Assembly: GCA_023614405.1 (NCBI GenBank)
Contig: CM042689.1
Coordinates: forward strand, 333,226,305 to 333,290,304
Length of the DNA stretch: 64,000 nt
Source: Avena insularis
Taxonomy: Eukaryota; Streptophyta; Magnoliopsida; Poales; Poaceae
Direction: 5' to 3'
Shown here piece by piece: positions 11,882-22,433 of the stretch (within the stretch, counting starts at the first letter, position 1; each line of letters starts with the position of its first letter). The notes beneath the pieces are model-generated. The model did no database searches. It was given only the letters and a program-made list of their open reading frames with translations, and was not told the origin of the DNA. The position numbers and the translations under genes were made by a program.

Positions 11882-12300
11882 TTCATAGCAGCAATGCTGG
11901 TCTCAAGAGTGTTCAACCTAGCAAAAATATTTGTGAAAGAGGAATCAGACTTGCTAGGTGTATCATAAATTGCAATCAACTTCTTTATGGCATCAAAAGC
12001 TTCATCCTCGGTACATTGAAAAATATCTTTTTCAGCCACAGCATCCAAAGCATATCTATAACGAAGAGCAATGCTGCGGTAGAAACTATTGATAACCATG
12101 CTAAGACTCATCTTAGGCTCGGTTTCCCTATGTAAAGCGGAGATTCTAGACCAAGCTTCTTTTAAACTCTCTTCACTTTTTTGCTTAAAAGTGGAGATCT
12201 CTTCCATAGGTGAAATAAATATTGGTCCAAAACCAGACATGGTGGCAACTAGAGCAGGAACTAATTTTTTTGGTGTTTTTGAATAAAGAAAGCAAACCAA
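11882..12300 (-). pseudogene. Gypsy B gag fragment
   Basis: The minus-strand frame opens at 12298-12300. A more natural start is the methionine of MSGFGPIFISPMEEI at about 12240. It contains the gag-like phrase SEESLKEAWSRISALHRE, followed by a short helical region ending in FARLNTLETSIAAMNS, where Copia A cuts it. In family terms this is the C-terminal part of a Gypsy gag. The N-terminal capsid part is missing, consistent with an internally deleted, non-autonomous element. Confidence 0.55.
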
Positions 12301-12426
12301 ACTAGACTATTTTTTGGGGGGTTTTGAAAAGAGGCAAACAAAACCAAGCAAAAGAAACAAAGCAAACTAAAAACAAAGTAAAGAGAAAGGAAGTGAAGGA
12401 CTCCCCTAGTGAAGACGTCCTTAGCC

Positions 12427-12444
12427 TCTCCGGCAATGGCACCA
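12427..12444 (-). other. Primer-binding site of Gypsy B, decayed
   Basis: The minus strand reads TGGTGCCATTGCCGGAGA. The canonical Asp-tRNA-type site, seen intact in Gypsy C at 46090, is TGGCGCCGTTGCCGGGGA. All three differences are C-to-T or G-to-A transitions. Confidence 0.75.
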
Positions 12445-12455
12445 GAAAGACTTCA

Positions 12456-13974
12456 TGGTGCTCGATGTGCCACTTTGTTGGTAACCTCAAGCGCATGGTG
12501 TGAAGAGCACAACGGCAAGTTTTCCCTCAGTTGAGACCAAGGTTATCGAACCAGAAGGAGGAAGGAAACATCACACGGGTGTTGCAAACAACATGGAGAC
12601 CTGCACAACAGAAACTCAAGACTTTACCCCAACGAACAGTGAGGTTGTCAAGCTCACCGGTTTGCTGTAACAAAGGATTAAATGTATGGTGTGGAAGGTA
12701 ATGGTTTGCAGCAAGTAAACAAGTAACAGTGGAAGATGTATCAATGGTAAAGATTGGACCGGGGTCCATACTTCACTAGAGGTGCTCTCCTTAGATAAAC
12801 AACATGGCATGAAGGATAAACAAATTATAGCGGGGCAATTGACAGGAACTGAGCAAGGCATAACAATGCAATTACTAGTCAGAAAGATCCTATGAGATTT
12901 GATTGGGCAATACAACAAGATACATAGACCGCCATCCAACTGCATCTATGACTAGAATTCCACCTTCAGGTTATCATCTGAACCCCCTCCAGTATTAAGT
13001 TGCAAGCAACAGATAACTGCTTTAAGCAAAGTGTGGAAGGTAAACAGTCCACATGTTACATGAATAAGAGACCATTGTTTTCTCCCTAGTAGCAACATCA
13101 CATATACAACCGAAGAGATTTCTGTCACTTCCCTTGGAAACTAGAGGCATGAACCCACTATCGAGCATAAATACCCCCTCTTGGAGTCACTAGCAACTAC
13201 TTGGCCAAGATAGCTACTAACAACGGAGAGCATGCAAGATCACAAACAACACAGACATGATAGAATCATAAAGACAAAACCATTAATCAAACCAACATAA
13301 TAATCTCAATATCCATCGGATTCCCGCAAACACAACATGCATGATTACAAATAGATTAGATCTTGATCATGAACAGAGCTCACAAGATCTATACATGAAA
13401 GCACAAAGGAGGAGATACAACCATCTAGCTACTACATGGACCCATAGTACAAGGTGGAACTACTCACGCATCATACCGGAGAGAAGGCCTCCGGGATGAT
13501 CTCCCCTCCGGCAGGGTGCCGGGAAGAACTTCAGATCCCCCCGATCTAGGGATGACGGTGGCGGCGGCTACAGAAGGTTTCGTAGAATATTGATTGGGTT
13601 CTTAGGGTTTAGGCATCGGGGGCTTCTTATAGGCGAAGGGGAAGGCCGAGGAGGCGGCCAGGGGCCCCACACCCTGCCTAGGCAGGGTCTAGGCACCCTG
13701 ACCCGCTTCTCCGTCTCCCCTCTATACTTCTTGTTCCCCACGGAAAGTTATTGACTTTGACGTTTCTCCTGTCCAATTCCGATAATATTTCCTTACTAGC
13801 TTTTCTGGAACTAAAAACAGTAGAAAACAGGCAACTGGCAATGTGGCAACTTGTTAATAGGTTAGTATCAGAAAACGTGCAAAAAAGCACCTCAAAGTGT
13901 AGACAAAGCAAAGCAAAGTAGATACTAAACAATCATGGAACATCGAAAATTATAGATACGTTTCCAACGTATCA
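12456..13974 (-). repeat. 5' LTR of Gypsy B
   Basis: About 1519 bases, starting TGATACGTTGGAAACG at 13974 (minus strand) and ending in CACCA just before the primer site. The start is the hallmark of Sabrina/WHAM-type LTRs. No second LTR is available in the window to confirm the inner end. Confidence 0.7.
13622..13634 (-). promoter_or_regulatory. TATA-like box in the Gypsy B LTR
   Basis: The minus strand reads CCTATAAGAAG in a GC-rich setting about 340 bases into the LTR. It is a plausible core promoter, not proved. Confidence 0.35.
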
Positions 13975-14097
13975 GTCATTTGCTCATCTCCATTGTCTTC
14001 ATTTTCATGAGCTTTTTTGCCTTCCGTTGCGCACTGGACATTCTCCACATTTACTTCCGTGTTCTTGCGCTCACACCGCCGCACTCGCCGCGTCAAG

Positions 14098-14790
14098 ATG
14101 GGCAACTCGAAGAAGGCGGCAACTGCTAGAGCTGGATCGAGCGCCGCCGGCGCCGGCAAAAAGGTCGCCGCTACGGCCCGAGCCACTAACGGCGAATGGA
14201 GGCGCACTGATATGCGCGATGCGGATCTGCGCAAGCTACGCGATGCTGGATTGATCTCCAAGGACAAGGAGTACACCATACTTCCGAGCCAAGAGGTAAT
14301 TCCTCGCCCACCCGAAGGTTTTTGGGTAATGTTCTATGCCTTCATTATTCGAGGCCTTTCTCTTCCCGTCCACGAATTCCTTCGTGGACTCCTTTTTTTC
14401 TACGGGATTCAACTGCATCATTTATCTCCCAATTCTCTTATTCACATTGCTTGCTTCATCACTCTTTGCGAGTGCTGGCTCGGTATCGAGCCGCAGTTTG
14501 GCCTTTTCCGGAAGCTCTATTCCATGAAGAGGCAGTCCAACACCAGCGGTGTTTATCCGCTGGGCGGCTGCATCATCTCTGTTCGCTCTTGTGTCCAATT
14601 CTTCTCCTTCTCCATGTGTGAGTCCGTCCAATACTAGCGGAAAAAGTGGTTCTATATACGCAACGTCAAGTTGGACGGGCAACATTTTGGTCTTGCCCCT
14701 TTCGACTCTGCCCAGAAGATCATCCCAAAGAGGTCGTGGAAAAACGACATCCTAGTCGAACCGCCTTCAACTCCTCTTCTCTGTTCGTTG
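14098..14790 (+). pseudogene. Antisense ORF of element T, 5' part (Transposase_28-like)
   Basis: The ATG at 14098 opens MGNSKKAATARAGSSAAG. A basic, Ala-rich N-terminus is followed by the core PPEGFWVMFYAFIIRGLS, HEFLRGLLFFYGIQLHHL and HIACFITLCECW (residues about 75-140). That core matches the grass family known as 'putative gypsy-type transposon' (Transposase_28/PMD-like). A TAG at 14635-14637 interrupts the frame, which then continues as KWFYIRNVKLDGQHFGLAPF and PKRSWKNDILVEPP. It lies opposite in strand to T's pol, as antisense ORFs of Tat elements do. Its function is unknown. It breaks off near 14790-14850, where the large insert begins. Confidence 0.65.
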
Positions 14791-15019
14791 CTGCCATCTT
14801 CCCCTTCCTATGTTTTATTATCTCTGCATGTACATGGCTTGGACAGAGGTGAGCATATGTCCAAGCAAAATAAATATGCTCCACTGTTTAGACAGCGTCT
14901 AAATGAGATGATTTGTGGGACTCACTAAACTGAAGACGCTAACTTCTATTGTTTTGCATAGGAGTGTTATAGCTTAGTCATACACTGCCAAGTGGGCCCA
15001 TTATTTGCTTTTTTCCTTA

Positions 15020-15247
15020 AGGCATCCATAATGTGTAAAAAAGCACATCTTAAGACATATAGTAGTACATTATGGAGAAAATAAAGTTACCTCAATCTTG
15101 TTGGTTTCCCATAGAGATTAGAAACATCATTTGCCCTTGCATGGAGCAAGATGACAAGCTATGTGGGTCCTACCTTGTGGCAAATGCTGGCCTTATACAA
15201 TGTGATAATTTCCATAAGTCAGGTGGGTCCTACATTACGGATTCCCT
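15020..15247. mobile_element. Tourist-like MITE
   Basis: The ends AGGCATCCATAATGT and ACATTACGGATTCCCT form an imperfect terminal inverted repeat of about 15 bases. TTA occurs directly on both sides (15017-15019 and 15248-15250), the 3-base duplication expected of PIF/Harbinger MITEs. At 228 bases with no ORF it fits that class. The family name is not determined. Confidence 0.5.
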
Positions 15248-15715
15248 TTAGACACGCGTGCCTTGTACTCCCATCTCCTTCACGCTAGGCTCTATTTCTT
15301 ATTTGGTGAAATTCAATTAACTACTGTAGTTAGATAGCACGCATGATCCACTATATGTATGAAAACTCCCACGGTTAAATGCTTAATACCGCATGATGCA
15401 CCCATCTAGTATGGAAAGTCTATCACGTCGTAAACTATGATGTCGATCGATATGGACTTGATGACCTTGGTCGTTCCGTTCGGGTTGAAACCCAATAATG
15501 TCCATACACGGTAAGACAATACTGCGAAACTATTTTTTCCAAAAAACTAGGTATCATGCACATGTAGATCAAATTGATCTAAAAACTAAGGTTGTGGCCA
15601 TATCCATATTATAGTTTATGATAATTTTCCCACATTAGGTAGATAGGCGCACCTAGATAAAGAGATAATCTCATTTTTTCCAAGTGACATGAAGGTTTTT
15701 TCTGTAAAGCAAGCA

Positions 15716-16218
15716 TTCCCTCTATCCCAAAATAGGATGCATGAAGTTTTTGCTCAAAGTCACTTTTTAAAATTTGGCTAACTACATAGAAAAATGTGTT
15801 TAAGTTTATAATCCCTAATCAGTATTGTTAGAACTATTATGAAATATACATTCATCTGGTGCACATTAGAGATTGTAGACGTTGGTAATTTTCTCTATAT
15901 ATTTGATCAAATTTTGGATTTGTTGACTTTGACAGATAATTACTACTCCCTCCATATGGGTTTATTGGACTAACACGAAGCCCAAGAAATATGTTCGACT
16001 ACAAATTTGACCAACGAAATATGAATCATATGTCACAAAAATTATATCATTGGAAAGTGCTTTTAAATATCAATCCAATGGTATATTTTTTATGACATAT
16101 AACTCATGTTTTATTGATAAATTTTATGGTCAAACTTTTTCCTTGAACTCCATATTAGCCCAATAAACCCGTATGGAGGTAGTATATGCGTTCTAGTTTG
16201 GGAAATATAGAAGGAGTA
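15716..16218. mobile_element. Outer Stowaway-type MITE (Mariner), split
   Basis: The left end reads CCCTCTATCCCAAAATAGG. The right end, beyond the inner MITE, reads GTTTGGGAAATATAGAAGGAGTA, a decayed version of the TTTTGGGACGGAGGGAGTA tip of Triticeae Stowaway/Mariner elements. The inner MITE at 15946-16182 separates the two. End decay makes the exact boundaries uncertain by a few bases. Confidence 0.5.
15946..16182. mobile_element. Inner Stowaway MITE
   Basis: The 237-base element starts CTCCCTCCATATGGGTTTAT and ends with its near-perfect inverse (ATAAACCCGTATGGAGGTAG), giving a 23-base terminal inverted repeat with two mismatches. TA flanks both ends (15944-15945 and 16183-16184). This is a textbook Stowaway. 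Confidence 0.85.
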
Positions 16219-16829
16219 GTACTACAATGAAGAATATATCTCAAAGTGGAGGGGGGAAACCGAAGAGCAAGAGGACAGCAGCGAGGAGGAGTTGAAGGCG
16301 GTGCGATATCAGAGCACTCCATGATGATGGGTTTCTGACATGAGGTACTAGTAGTACCGTACACACTCGATTACTAGAAGGAGTAATAAATTTCGCACAC
16401 AAAACAAATTTGTTTTTTCTCTCTCATTTGCTGCCTCTCTCACCATCCATCTCTCCTTGGCGACGCCGCGCGCACCGGCCGGTTGATATCTCCCTCATCC
16501 ACAACCAGGCGCTGCGCTGCGCACGTGTGCCTTGGTACGACGACACTGTGACTCTGGCATGCTCGTCATCTGCGTTATTGTACACAGGAAGGAACCACTT
16601 GGGCTCTAGAGGCAAATATCAGTAGAATTCAAACTTTTCTGGTCTCGTCTGAAATCCATGAATGTTCATACATCAAACACCACAATAGCTAATTTTGTCC
16701 CTAAATTTTCCAAAAAGGGGCCAAATTTTGAGTACAATAGGCTTTCAGATCGAGATGTTGGATTTTGCAAAACAGGAAGCTTAAAATGGTTTAAAACGCA
16801 CGTTACCTAGCTATAACACACTTGTAGTT
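16219..16829. other. No gene recognised; GC-rich patch in AT-rich DNA
   Basis: The first 200 bases and the last 200 are AT-rich and without motifs I know. Bases 16430-16600 are clearly GC-richer (for example GACGCCGCGCGCACCGGCC) and give short open frames on both strands. This could be a captured gene fragment or the ghost of an LTR. I cannot assign it. Confidence 0.4.
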
Positions 16830-19740
16830 CCACTTTTGAGATACTTTGAGAAAATTGCCGTAAAGCCAAATTATTGCACGGATATATAGCTACAAATCTT
16901 GAAAATTTATGAAACCTGGTAATATCAATGAAATAGGCTACACTGGTGGCATTTTAGCCATATACTACCTTATAGTTGCTTCACACAAAAATATTGTTGT
17001 CACTTTCATTAAATTACGCTAACTCCATTCCATTCCACGAATATAAGCGTAAAGCTTGAACATTATTGAAATTGCCCTAAAACCTAAACGTTAAACCCCT
17101 AAACCCTAAACCCTCACCAAGCATGTATCATGCAATTCTAGATCAAAATTTGAGATCGATACTTTCATTAAATTGCGCTAACGCCATTCTTTTTCACGAA
17201 TATATCCATTCAACTCGAACATTAATGAAAATTCCTAAACCCTAACCCCCTAAACCCTAATCCCTATACCCTAAACCCTAGAAACCCTAAACCTGACCAA
17301 GCACGTATATACCATGCACTTATAGATAAAAAATTGAGTTATAATTTCATTAATTTTTTGCTAGGTCATTTTATTCCACGAATATAAGCATAAAGCTCGA
17401 ACTTCATTGAAAATTCATAAAACCCTAAACCCCTAGCCCTAAAACCAGAAACACTAAACCCATAAACCATAAACCCTAAAACCTTAAACACTAAACTACT
17501 AAGCCTTGAAAAATTAAGCAGTTATCATGCACACTTATATATCAAAGTTTGAGATACGTTTATTAAATTGGGCAACGACATTCTATTCGACGAATATAAC
17601 CATGAAGCCTGATCATTGTTGAAAATTCCCTAAACCCTAAACAACACCTAAAACCTAAACCCTAAACCCCTAAATACTAAAACACTAAACCCTTAACCCC
17701 TCAACCCATAATTAAACCCTAACCAAGCAGGTTTATCCTACACTTATATATATATATCCAAATTTGAGATACTTTCATTATATTGTGGTAACACCATTCT
17801 CTTCCACGAATATAACCATAAAGTTTGAACATTATTGAAAAGTCTCTAAACCCTAAACCCCTAAAACCATAATTAAACCCTAACCAAGTAGGTATCATGC
17901 ACTTATAGATCCCAATTTGAAATACTTTCATTAAATTGCGGTAACGCCGTTATGTTCCACACATATAAGCTTAAAGCTTGAACATTATTGAAAATTCTGT
18001 AAACCATAAACCCCTAAACAACCCTGACCAAGCAATAGGTATAGCATCCACTTATGGATCAACATTTGAGATATACTTTTATTAAATTACGCTAGCGCCA
18101 TTCCATTCCGGGAGTCTAAGCATAAAGCTTGGACATTATTGAAAATGCCCTAAAACCTAAACCTTTAACCATATAACCCTAAACCCTGACCAAGCAGGTA
18201 TCATGCACTTATAGATCAAATTTTGAGATACTTTCATTAAATTGCACTAACGTCATTCTAATTCACGAAAGCTCGAACATTATTGAAAATATCCTAAAGT
18301 ACACTAATCGCCTAATAAAGCCTAAACCCCAAGCCCCCTATATATACCTCTAAAAAACCTAAACCCTCAACCCCTAACCCTAAGCTCGGACATATTATTG
18401 AAAAATTCCTAAACCCTAAACTACCCCTAAAAACCAAAACCCTAAACCCTCAATACTATAAAACCCTAATAAACCCTAAAACCTACAACACTAAACCCCT
18501 ACACCCTAAAACCCAAAACACTAAACCACTAAACCTTGACCGAGCAGCTATCATGCACACTTACAGATCAAATTAATTTTCAGATACTTTTATTATTTAG
18601 GTTAACACCATTCTATTCGACGAATATAGGCATAAAGCTTAAACATTATTAAAAATTCCCTAAACCCTCGACCCTAAACAACCCCTAAAACTTAAACCCT
18701 AAACCCATAAATAATACTAAAACCCTCAACCCACATACACCCTAACCAAGCATGTATCATGCACTTATAGATAAAAATTTGAGATGCTTTCATTAAATTG
18801 CGGTAGCGCTATTATATTCCATGAATATAAGCATAAAGCTTGAACATTACTATTGAAAATTCCCTAAACCCTAAACCCCTCAACCCATAAATAAACCCTA
18901 ACCAAGCAGGTATCATGCACTTATGGATTCAAATTTGAGATACTTTCATTAAATTACGGTAATGCCATTGTATTCCACGATTAAAAGCATAAAACATCTT
19001 GAACATTATTGAAAATTCCCGAAACCATAAAACCCTAAACACTAAACCCTAAACCCCCACCAAACAAGTATCATGCCCTTTTAGATCAAATTTGAGATAC
19101 TTGCATTAAATTGGGCAACACTGTTATATTCGCGAATAAAAGCATAAAGCTTGAACAATGTTGAACATTACCTAAACCCTAACAAATAAACCCTAAAACC
19201 ATAAATACTAAAACCCTAAACCCTTTAACCCATAATTAAACCCTAACCAAGCAGGGTATCATGCACTTATAGATTCAAATTTGAGATACTTTTATTAAAT
19301 TGCGGTAACGCCATTCTATTCCACGATTAAAAGCATAAAGTAGCTTGAACATTATTGAAAATTCCAGAAACCATAAAACCATAAACACTAAACCCCTGAA
19401 ACCCGACCAAACAAGTATCATGCACTTTTAGATCAAATTTGAGATACTTGCATTAAATTGGGGAACACCATTATATTTGACGAATATAAGCATAAAGTTG
19501 AACATTGTTGAAACCTACCTAAACCCTAAACCGTAATAAATAAACCCTAAACCCCTAAATACTAAAACCCTAAACCCTTCAACCCGTAATTAAACCCTAA
19601 CCAAGAAGGGTATCATGCACTTATAGATCCAAATTTGAGATACTTTCATTAAATTGAGGTAACGCCATTATACTGCACGATTATAAGCATAAAGCTTGAA
19701 CATTATTGAAAATTCCCTAAACCCCTAAATGACCCTGACC
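16830..19740. repeat. Tandem array with telomere-like CCCTAAA blocks
   Basis: About 16 units, each 114-250 bases (mostly 144-220). Every unit has a conserved core: GAGATACTTTCATTAAATTG, then CGGTAACGCCATT, CCACGAATATAAGCATAAAG and CTTGAACATTATTGAAAATT. A variable block of CCCTAAA/CCCCTAAA-like repeats follows, then ACCAAGCAGGTATCATGCAC. Core anchors (AAAGCTTGAACATTATTG or variants) lie near 17051, 17211, 17391, 17600, 17820, 17971, 18124, 18268, 18382, 18631, 18835, 18990, 19145, 19336, 19494 and 19691. The first unit (16830-17000) is degenerate. There is no coding content. Confidence 0.9.
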
Positions 19741-19829
19741 AGGCATTGGTATCATCCACTTGTAGTGGTATGGTATTTTAAGAGATAAGACAAGATAAGA
19801 ATTACTACCGTGAATGGCCGATCTTTTGA

Positions 19830-21056
19830 ATAACCTTCCCTCTTGATGTTTGGTAAGCAAGTGAAAATTCCGAAACCGGAAAATTTTGATTTTTTTGTCG
19901 CCAAGGACCAAAGTGGTTTCCTTCCTATGTAGTACTACTCCTACTCCAATGAGAATGCTCGGAGGGGTGTCGCCAACAACAAGTACCAGAAGATGCACGC
20001 GGACTTGGAAGCTGAAAAGGGTAAAACTGCCTTCTTGAAGGAACAGATCATCAAGAGCAAGCATCTGTTTTTCCTTTCTTTTTCATATTTCGACTTGGTC
20101 TTGTGTATTATCCGAGTAGTCACTGTGTAGTTTTCTTACTTGCAGAAACCATTTCCAAGGCTAAGGATATTGTCGAGCAATCCAAGCACATTCAGCAGCT
20201 GGATAGCGAAAACAAGATCCTTAAGCAGGAGAGGAAGGACATGCTGAAGATGCATGAAGGTTCAATGAAAGCCCTGCAAGACTCCGCCAGCGAGGAGATG
20301 AACCGCTTGAAAGAGGAAATCTCTATCCTAAAAGAGCAAAAGAAAGTCGCTGATGAACAAAATCAGTGCCATCTTGAAGCGTACAGGATCCTCCGACAAG
20401 AATGGGACTCCATGGCGGATACTCTTCAATAGGATGAGACTAGCATCTTTAGTAAGTGATTTTCTGTCTTGGACTTCTGTAAGCTGAATACTCTGAACTT
20501 TTGAACTCATGTGCTCCATTGTCGGAAATTCGTAGCTCCTATGGGTTTAACCCGGTCGCCTCCTCCGCCAAAGGAATGCATGGTCCTTGCCGGAAACTTT
20601 ATCAACACTGCCATCAAGCAAGCCAAGGAGATAGCCAAGCCCCTCCAGATTAGCATCAAGGCATCAGACTCTGTGGCGAAGTTCTCGGAGATTCTACGCC
20701 GAGCCCCCGAGCGTATCGCAAGCTGGAAATCTTCATGTGCACGGGCCGGTGCAAGGATAGCACTGTCCATGGTCAAGGCACATTACGAGAATGCCGACAT
20801 CGACACGGTAACCTCTGGTATCCCCGACGAAGATGACGAAGGCCAAAAGATAATCCACGAATCTATCTTGGCATCACTCGCGGGTTATGACACCAGAGTC
20901 GCCGAGTTGGTCGACGTTAACGTCTTCGTGCCCATGAAAACCATCGATGGCGGCAACCAAAGCTCCTCCGAGTCCCTCAACATTGCCGACTTCGAGGAAG
21001 GTGACTCTCCTGCTGCCGACGATGCTGCTTCCAAATCGCCTGCGCTAGAAGAATAA
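19830..21056 (+). pseudogene. Antisense ORF of element T, 3' part (coiled coil and C-terminus)
   Basis: Coding resumes near 19830 with KYQKMHADLEAEKGKTAFL (about 20000). An intron-like gap follows, ending CTTACTTGCAG at 20145. Next is a coiled coil, ETISKAKDIVEQSKHIQQL through RILRQEWDSMADTLQ (20146-20432). A second intron-like gap starts at GTAAGTGATT (20451) and ends near 20520. The last segment runs from APMGLTRSPPPPKECMVLAG to the TAA at 21054-21056, with an acidic Ser/Ala-rich tail. The coiled coil after the Transposase_28 region is the usual architecture of this family in grasses. A TAG near 19928 breaks the first segment. Splice sites are by eye only. Confidence 0.6.
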
Positions 21057-21564
21057 AAAACAATTTGTAATATTTGTTTCCTCTGTAATGTTTATGCGGA
21101 AAAACTATGTGTTTACCTAAGGCGGAAAACAATGGTTGTTAATTCCTGCTACTCAAGAACTGATTCCAGCATGTATATATTTTTTCAGCAAGTGTTGGCT
21201 TATCCATTACTTTGGTTTTTATGCTTGACTTTTTGTGAGTCGGAAGACTCGTTGTCGGAACCATGCGCTCAGGCGATGATGCCCAATGGCACCGTCAATA
21301 ACCTAAGCACAAAATCGCCAACAATAAGTGCCAAAAGTCACTACTCTAGAATCCACATAAAAACGACAAAGAACGTGTAGACCAGAAAACTTAAGCTAAC
21401 GCCCGTAGGCGGAATTTTCACAAGTGCAATCGCAAAGCTTGTGCATAAAGGATTTATATGATCCAAAAATGAACACTAAAGGAGGTAAAAGACTCAGAAA
21501 TATGAGTGAACCAGAGAGCTTTATTTCATTGATCATATAAGAGATACACAATAGATAAAAAATG
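21057..21564. other. Spacer between antisense ORF and pol of element T
   Basis: There is no gene. The antisense ORF (plus strand) ends at 21056 and pol (minus strand) ends at 21565, so the two are tail-to-tail across about 500 AT-rich bases. This spacer would serve as the 3' untranslated region for both transcripts. Confidence 0.5.
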
Positions 21565-22433
21565 CTAAGTGTAGAAAGAACGTAGTTGTGCTATGTTCCA
21601 TGGCCGATCAAGCTCCGGGTAGTCATCATTCGGGTCACGTCGCTTACGCTTATGATCCTCGGTGGGTCTATCCTTTAGTTCATGATTGTCAACAATGTAG
21701 TAAGACCCATTGAGTAGCGCCTTTCTTATGATGAACGGTCCTTCCCATGGCGGGGATAATTTGTGTGACTTCTTCTGCTTAAGTCGGAGCACCAGATCCC
21801 CCTCTTTAAACGAGCAATGCCTGACGCGGCGACTATGGTAGCTGCGTAGCTTCTGCTGGTAGATGGCGGATCTTTGTCATGACAAAACGCGCTCCTCCTA
21901 GAGAAGGTCCACACCTAGGCGTCTGGATTCTTCAGCGTCATCTTCGTCGTAGGCGGCAACTCTTGGTGCATCGTGGAGGATGTCGGAAGGCAGGATGACT
22001 TCTGCTCCATATACCATGAAGTAAGGGGTGTAGCCAGTGGATCTTTTGGGTGTAGTTCGTAAACTCCACAGCACAGATGGCAATTCTTCCGCCCAGGCTC
22101 CAGCTGCTCGATGCAGCGGTGCCTCAAGACGTGGCTTTATTCCCTGCAGAATTAATCCATTGGCTCGCTCAACCTGACTATCGGATTGTGGGTGTGCCAC
22201 AGATGCAAGGTCAAGTCGGATGCCCTTCTCCCAACAATAAGCCTCTACTTCCCGAGTGACAATTTGCTGCCGTTGTCGGTGATAATGCTATGTGGGAGAC
22301 CAAATCTCACCACTAGATCCCGGACAAACCTAAGGGCAGTTGCCCCATTGAGCTTTCTAATAGGTTTAGCTTCTATCCATTTAGTGAATTTATCAACTGC
22401 TACTAGCAGATGTGTAAACCCACATGGTGCCGT
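21565..22433 (-). pseudogene. Element T integrase, core and C-terminus, broken
   Basis: Minus-strand continuation of pol in several frames. It shows the second catalytic Asp in ITDNGSK (about 22280), then the catalytic Glu in DSQVERANGLI (about 22175), then LWSLRTTPKRSTGYTPY. The C-terminal GPY/F-like module LSPPWEGPFIIRKALLNGSY lies near 21680, and the natural end is at 21565. A stop follows LDLVGPL at 22434 and others separate the segments. In an intact element this protein would insert the cDNA. Confidence 0.8.

Larger units (their letters stand above)
1748..13974 (-). mobile_element. Gypsy B, non-autonomous (Sabrina/WHAM-like), split by Copia A
   Basis: Minus-strand element with 5' LTR 12456-13974, primer site 12427-12444, a short gag (11877-12300), a protease-like segment (2782-3268) and a long 3' non-coding tail (1748-2781). 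There is no room or trace for RT or integrase, so it is non-autonomous. The LTR tip TGATACGTTGGAAACG matches the well-known start of Sabrina/WHAM-type Triticeae LTRs (family knowledge). Copia A interrupts it at 3274-11876. The 3' LTR is not in the window, probably because element G interrupts the 3' end. It appears inserted in the antisense-ORF side of element T. GTCAT (13975-13979) would be its target duplication, but the partner is out of view. Confidence 0.75.
14800..19790. mobile_element. Unresolved ~5-kb insert in the antisense ORF of T
   Basis: The antisense ORF stops matching near 14790-14850 and resumes near 19830. Between these lie a Tourist-like MITE, two nested Stowaway MITEs, a GC-rich patch and a tandem array with telomere-like blocks. 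No transposase, LTR pair or convincing terminal inverted repeat is visible, so the class is unknown. It may be a non-autonomous DNA transposon or Helitron, a product of several insertions, or partly a large intron of the antisense ORF (a GT donor-like GAGGTGAGC occurs near 14845). Confidence 0.45.

Noticed and set aside
17080..19740. A true interstitial telomere or chromosome end
   Set aside because: CCCTAAA units are short, degenerate and always interrupted by the same core sequence. A telomere would be a long perfect run.
19758..19772. A CACTA transposon end (CTTGTAGTG)
   Set aside because: The only CACTA-like partner on the left (near 14918) agrees for about five bases, and no matching 3-base duplication or subterminal repeats were found.
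20511..21056. A host gene with a well-preserved 181-residue ORF
   Set aside because: It continues the coiled coil upstream and lies between pol and Gypsy B in element T, so it is the C-terminus of the transposon antisense ORF.
13975..21564. A 3' LTR of element T within this stretch
   Set aside because: Nothing here matches 44715-45241. The LTR must lie beyond Gypsy B and G, left of the window, or be deleted.
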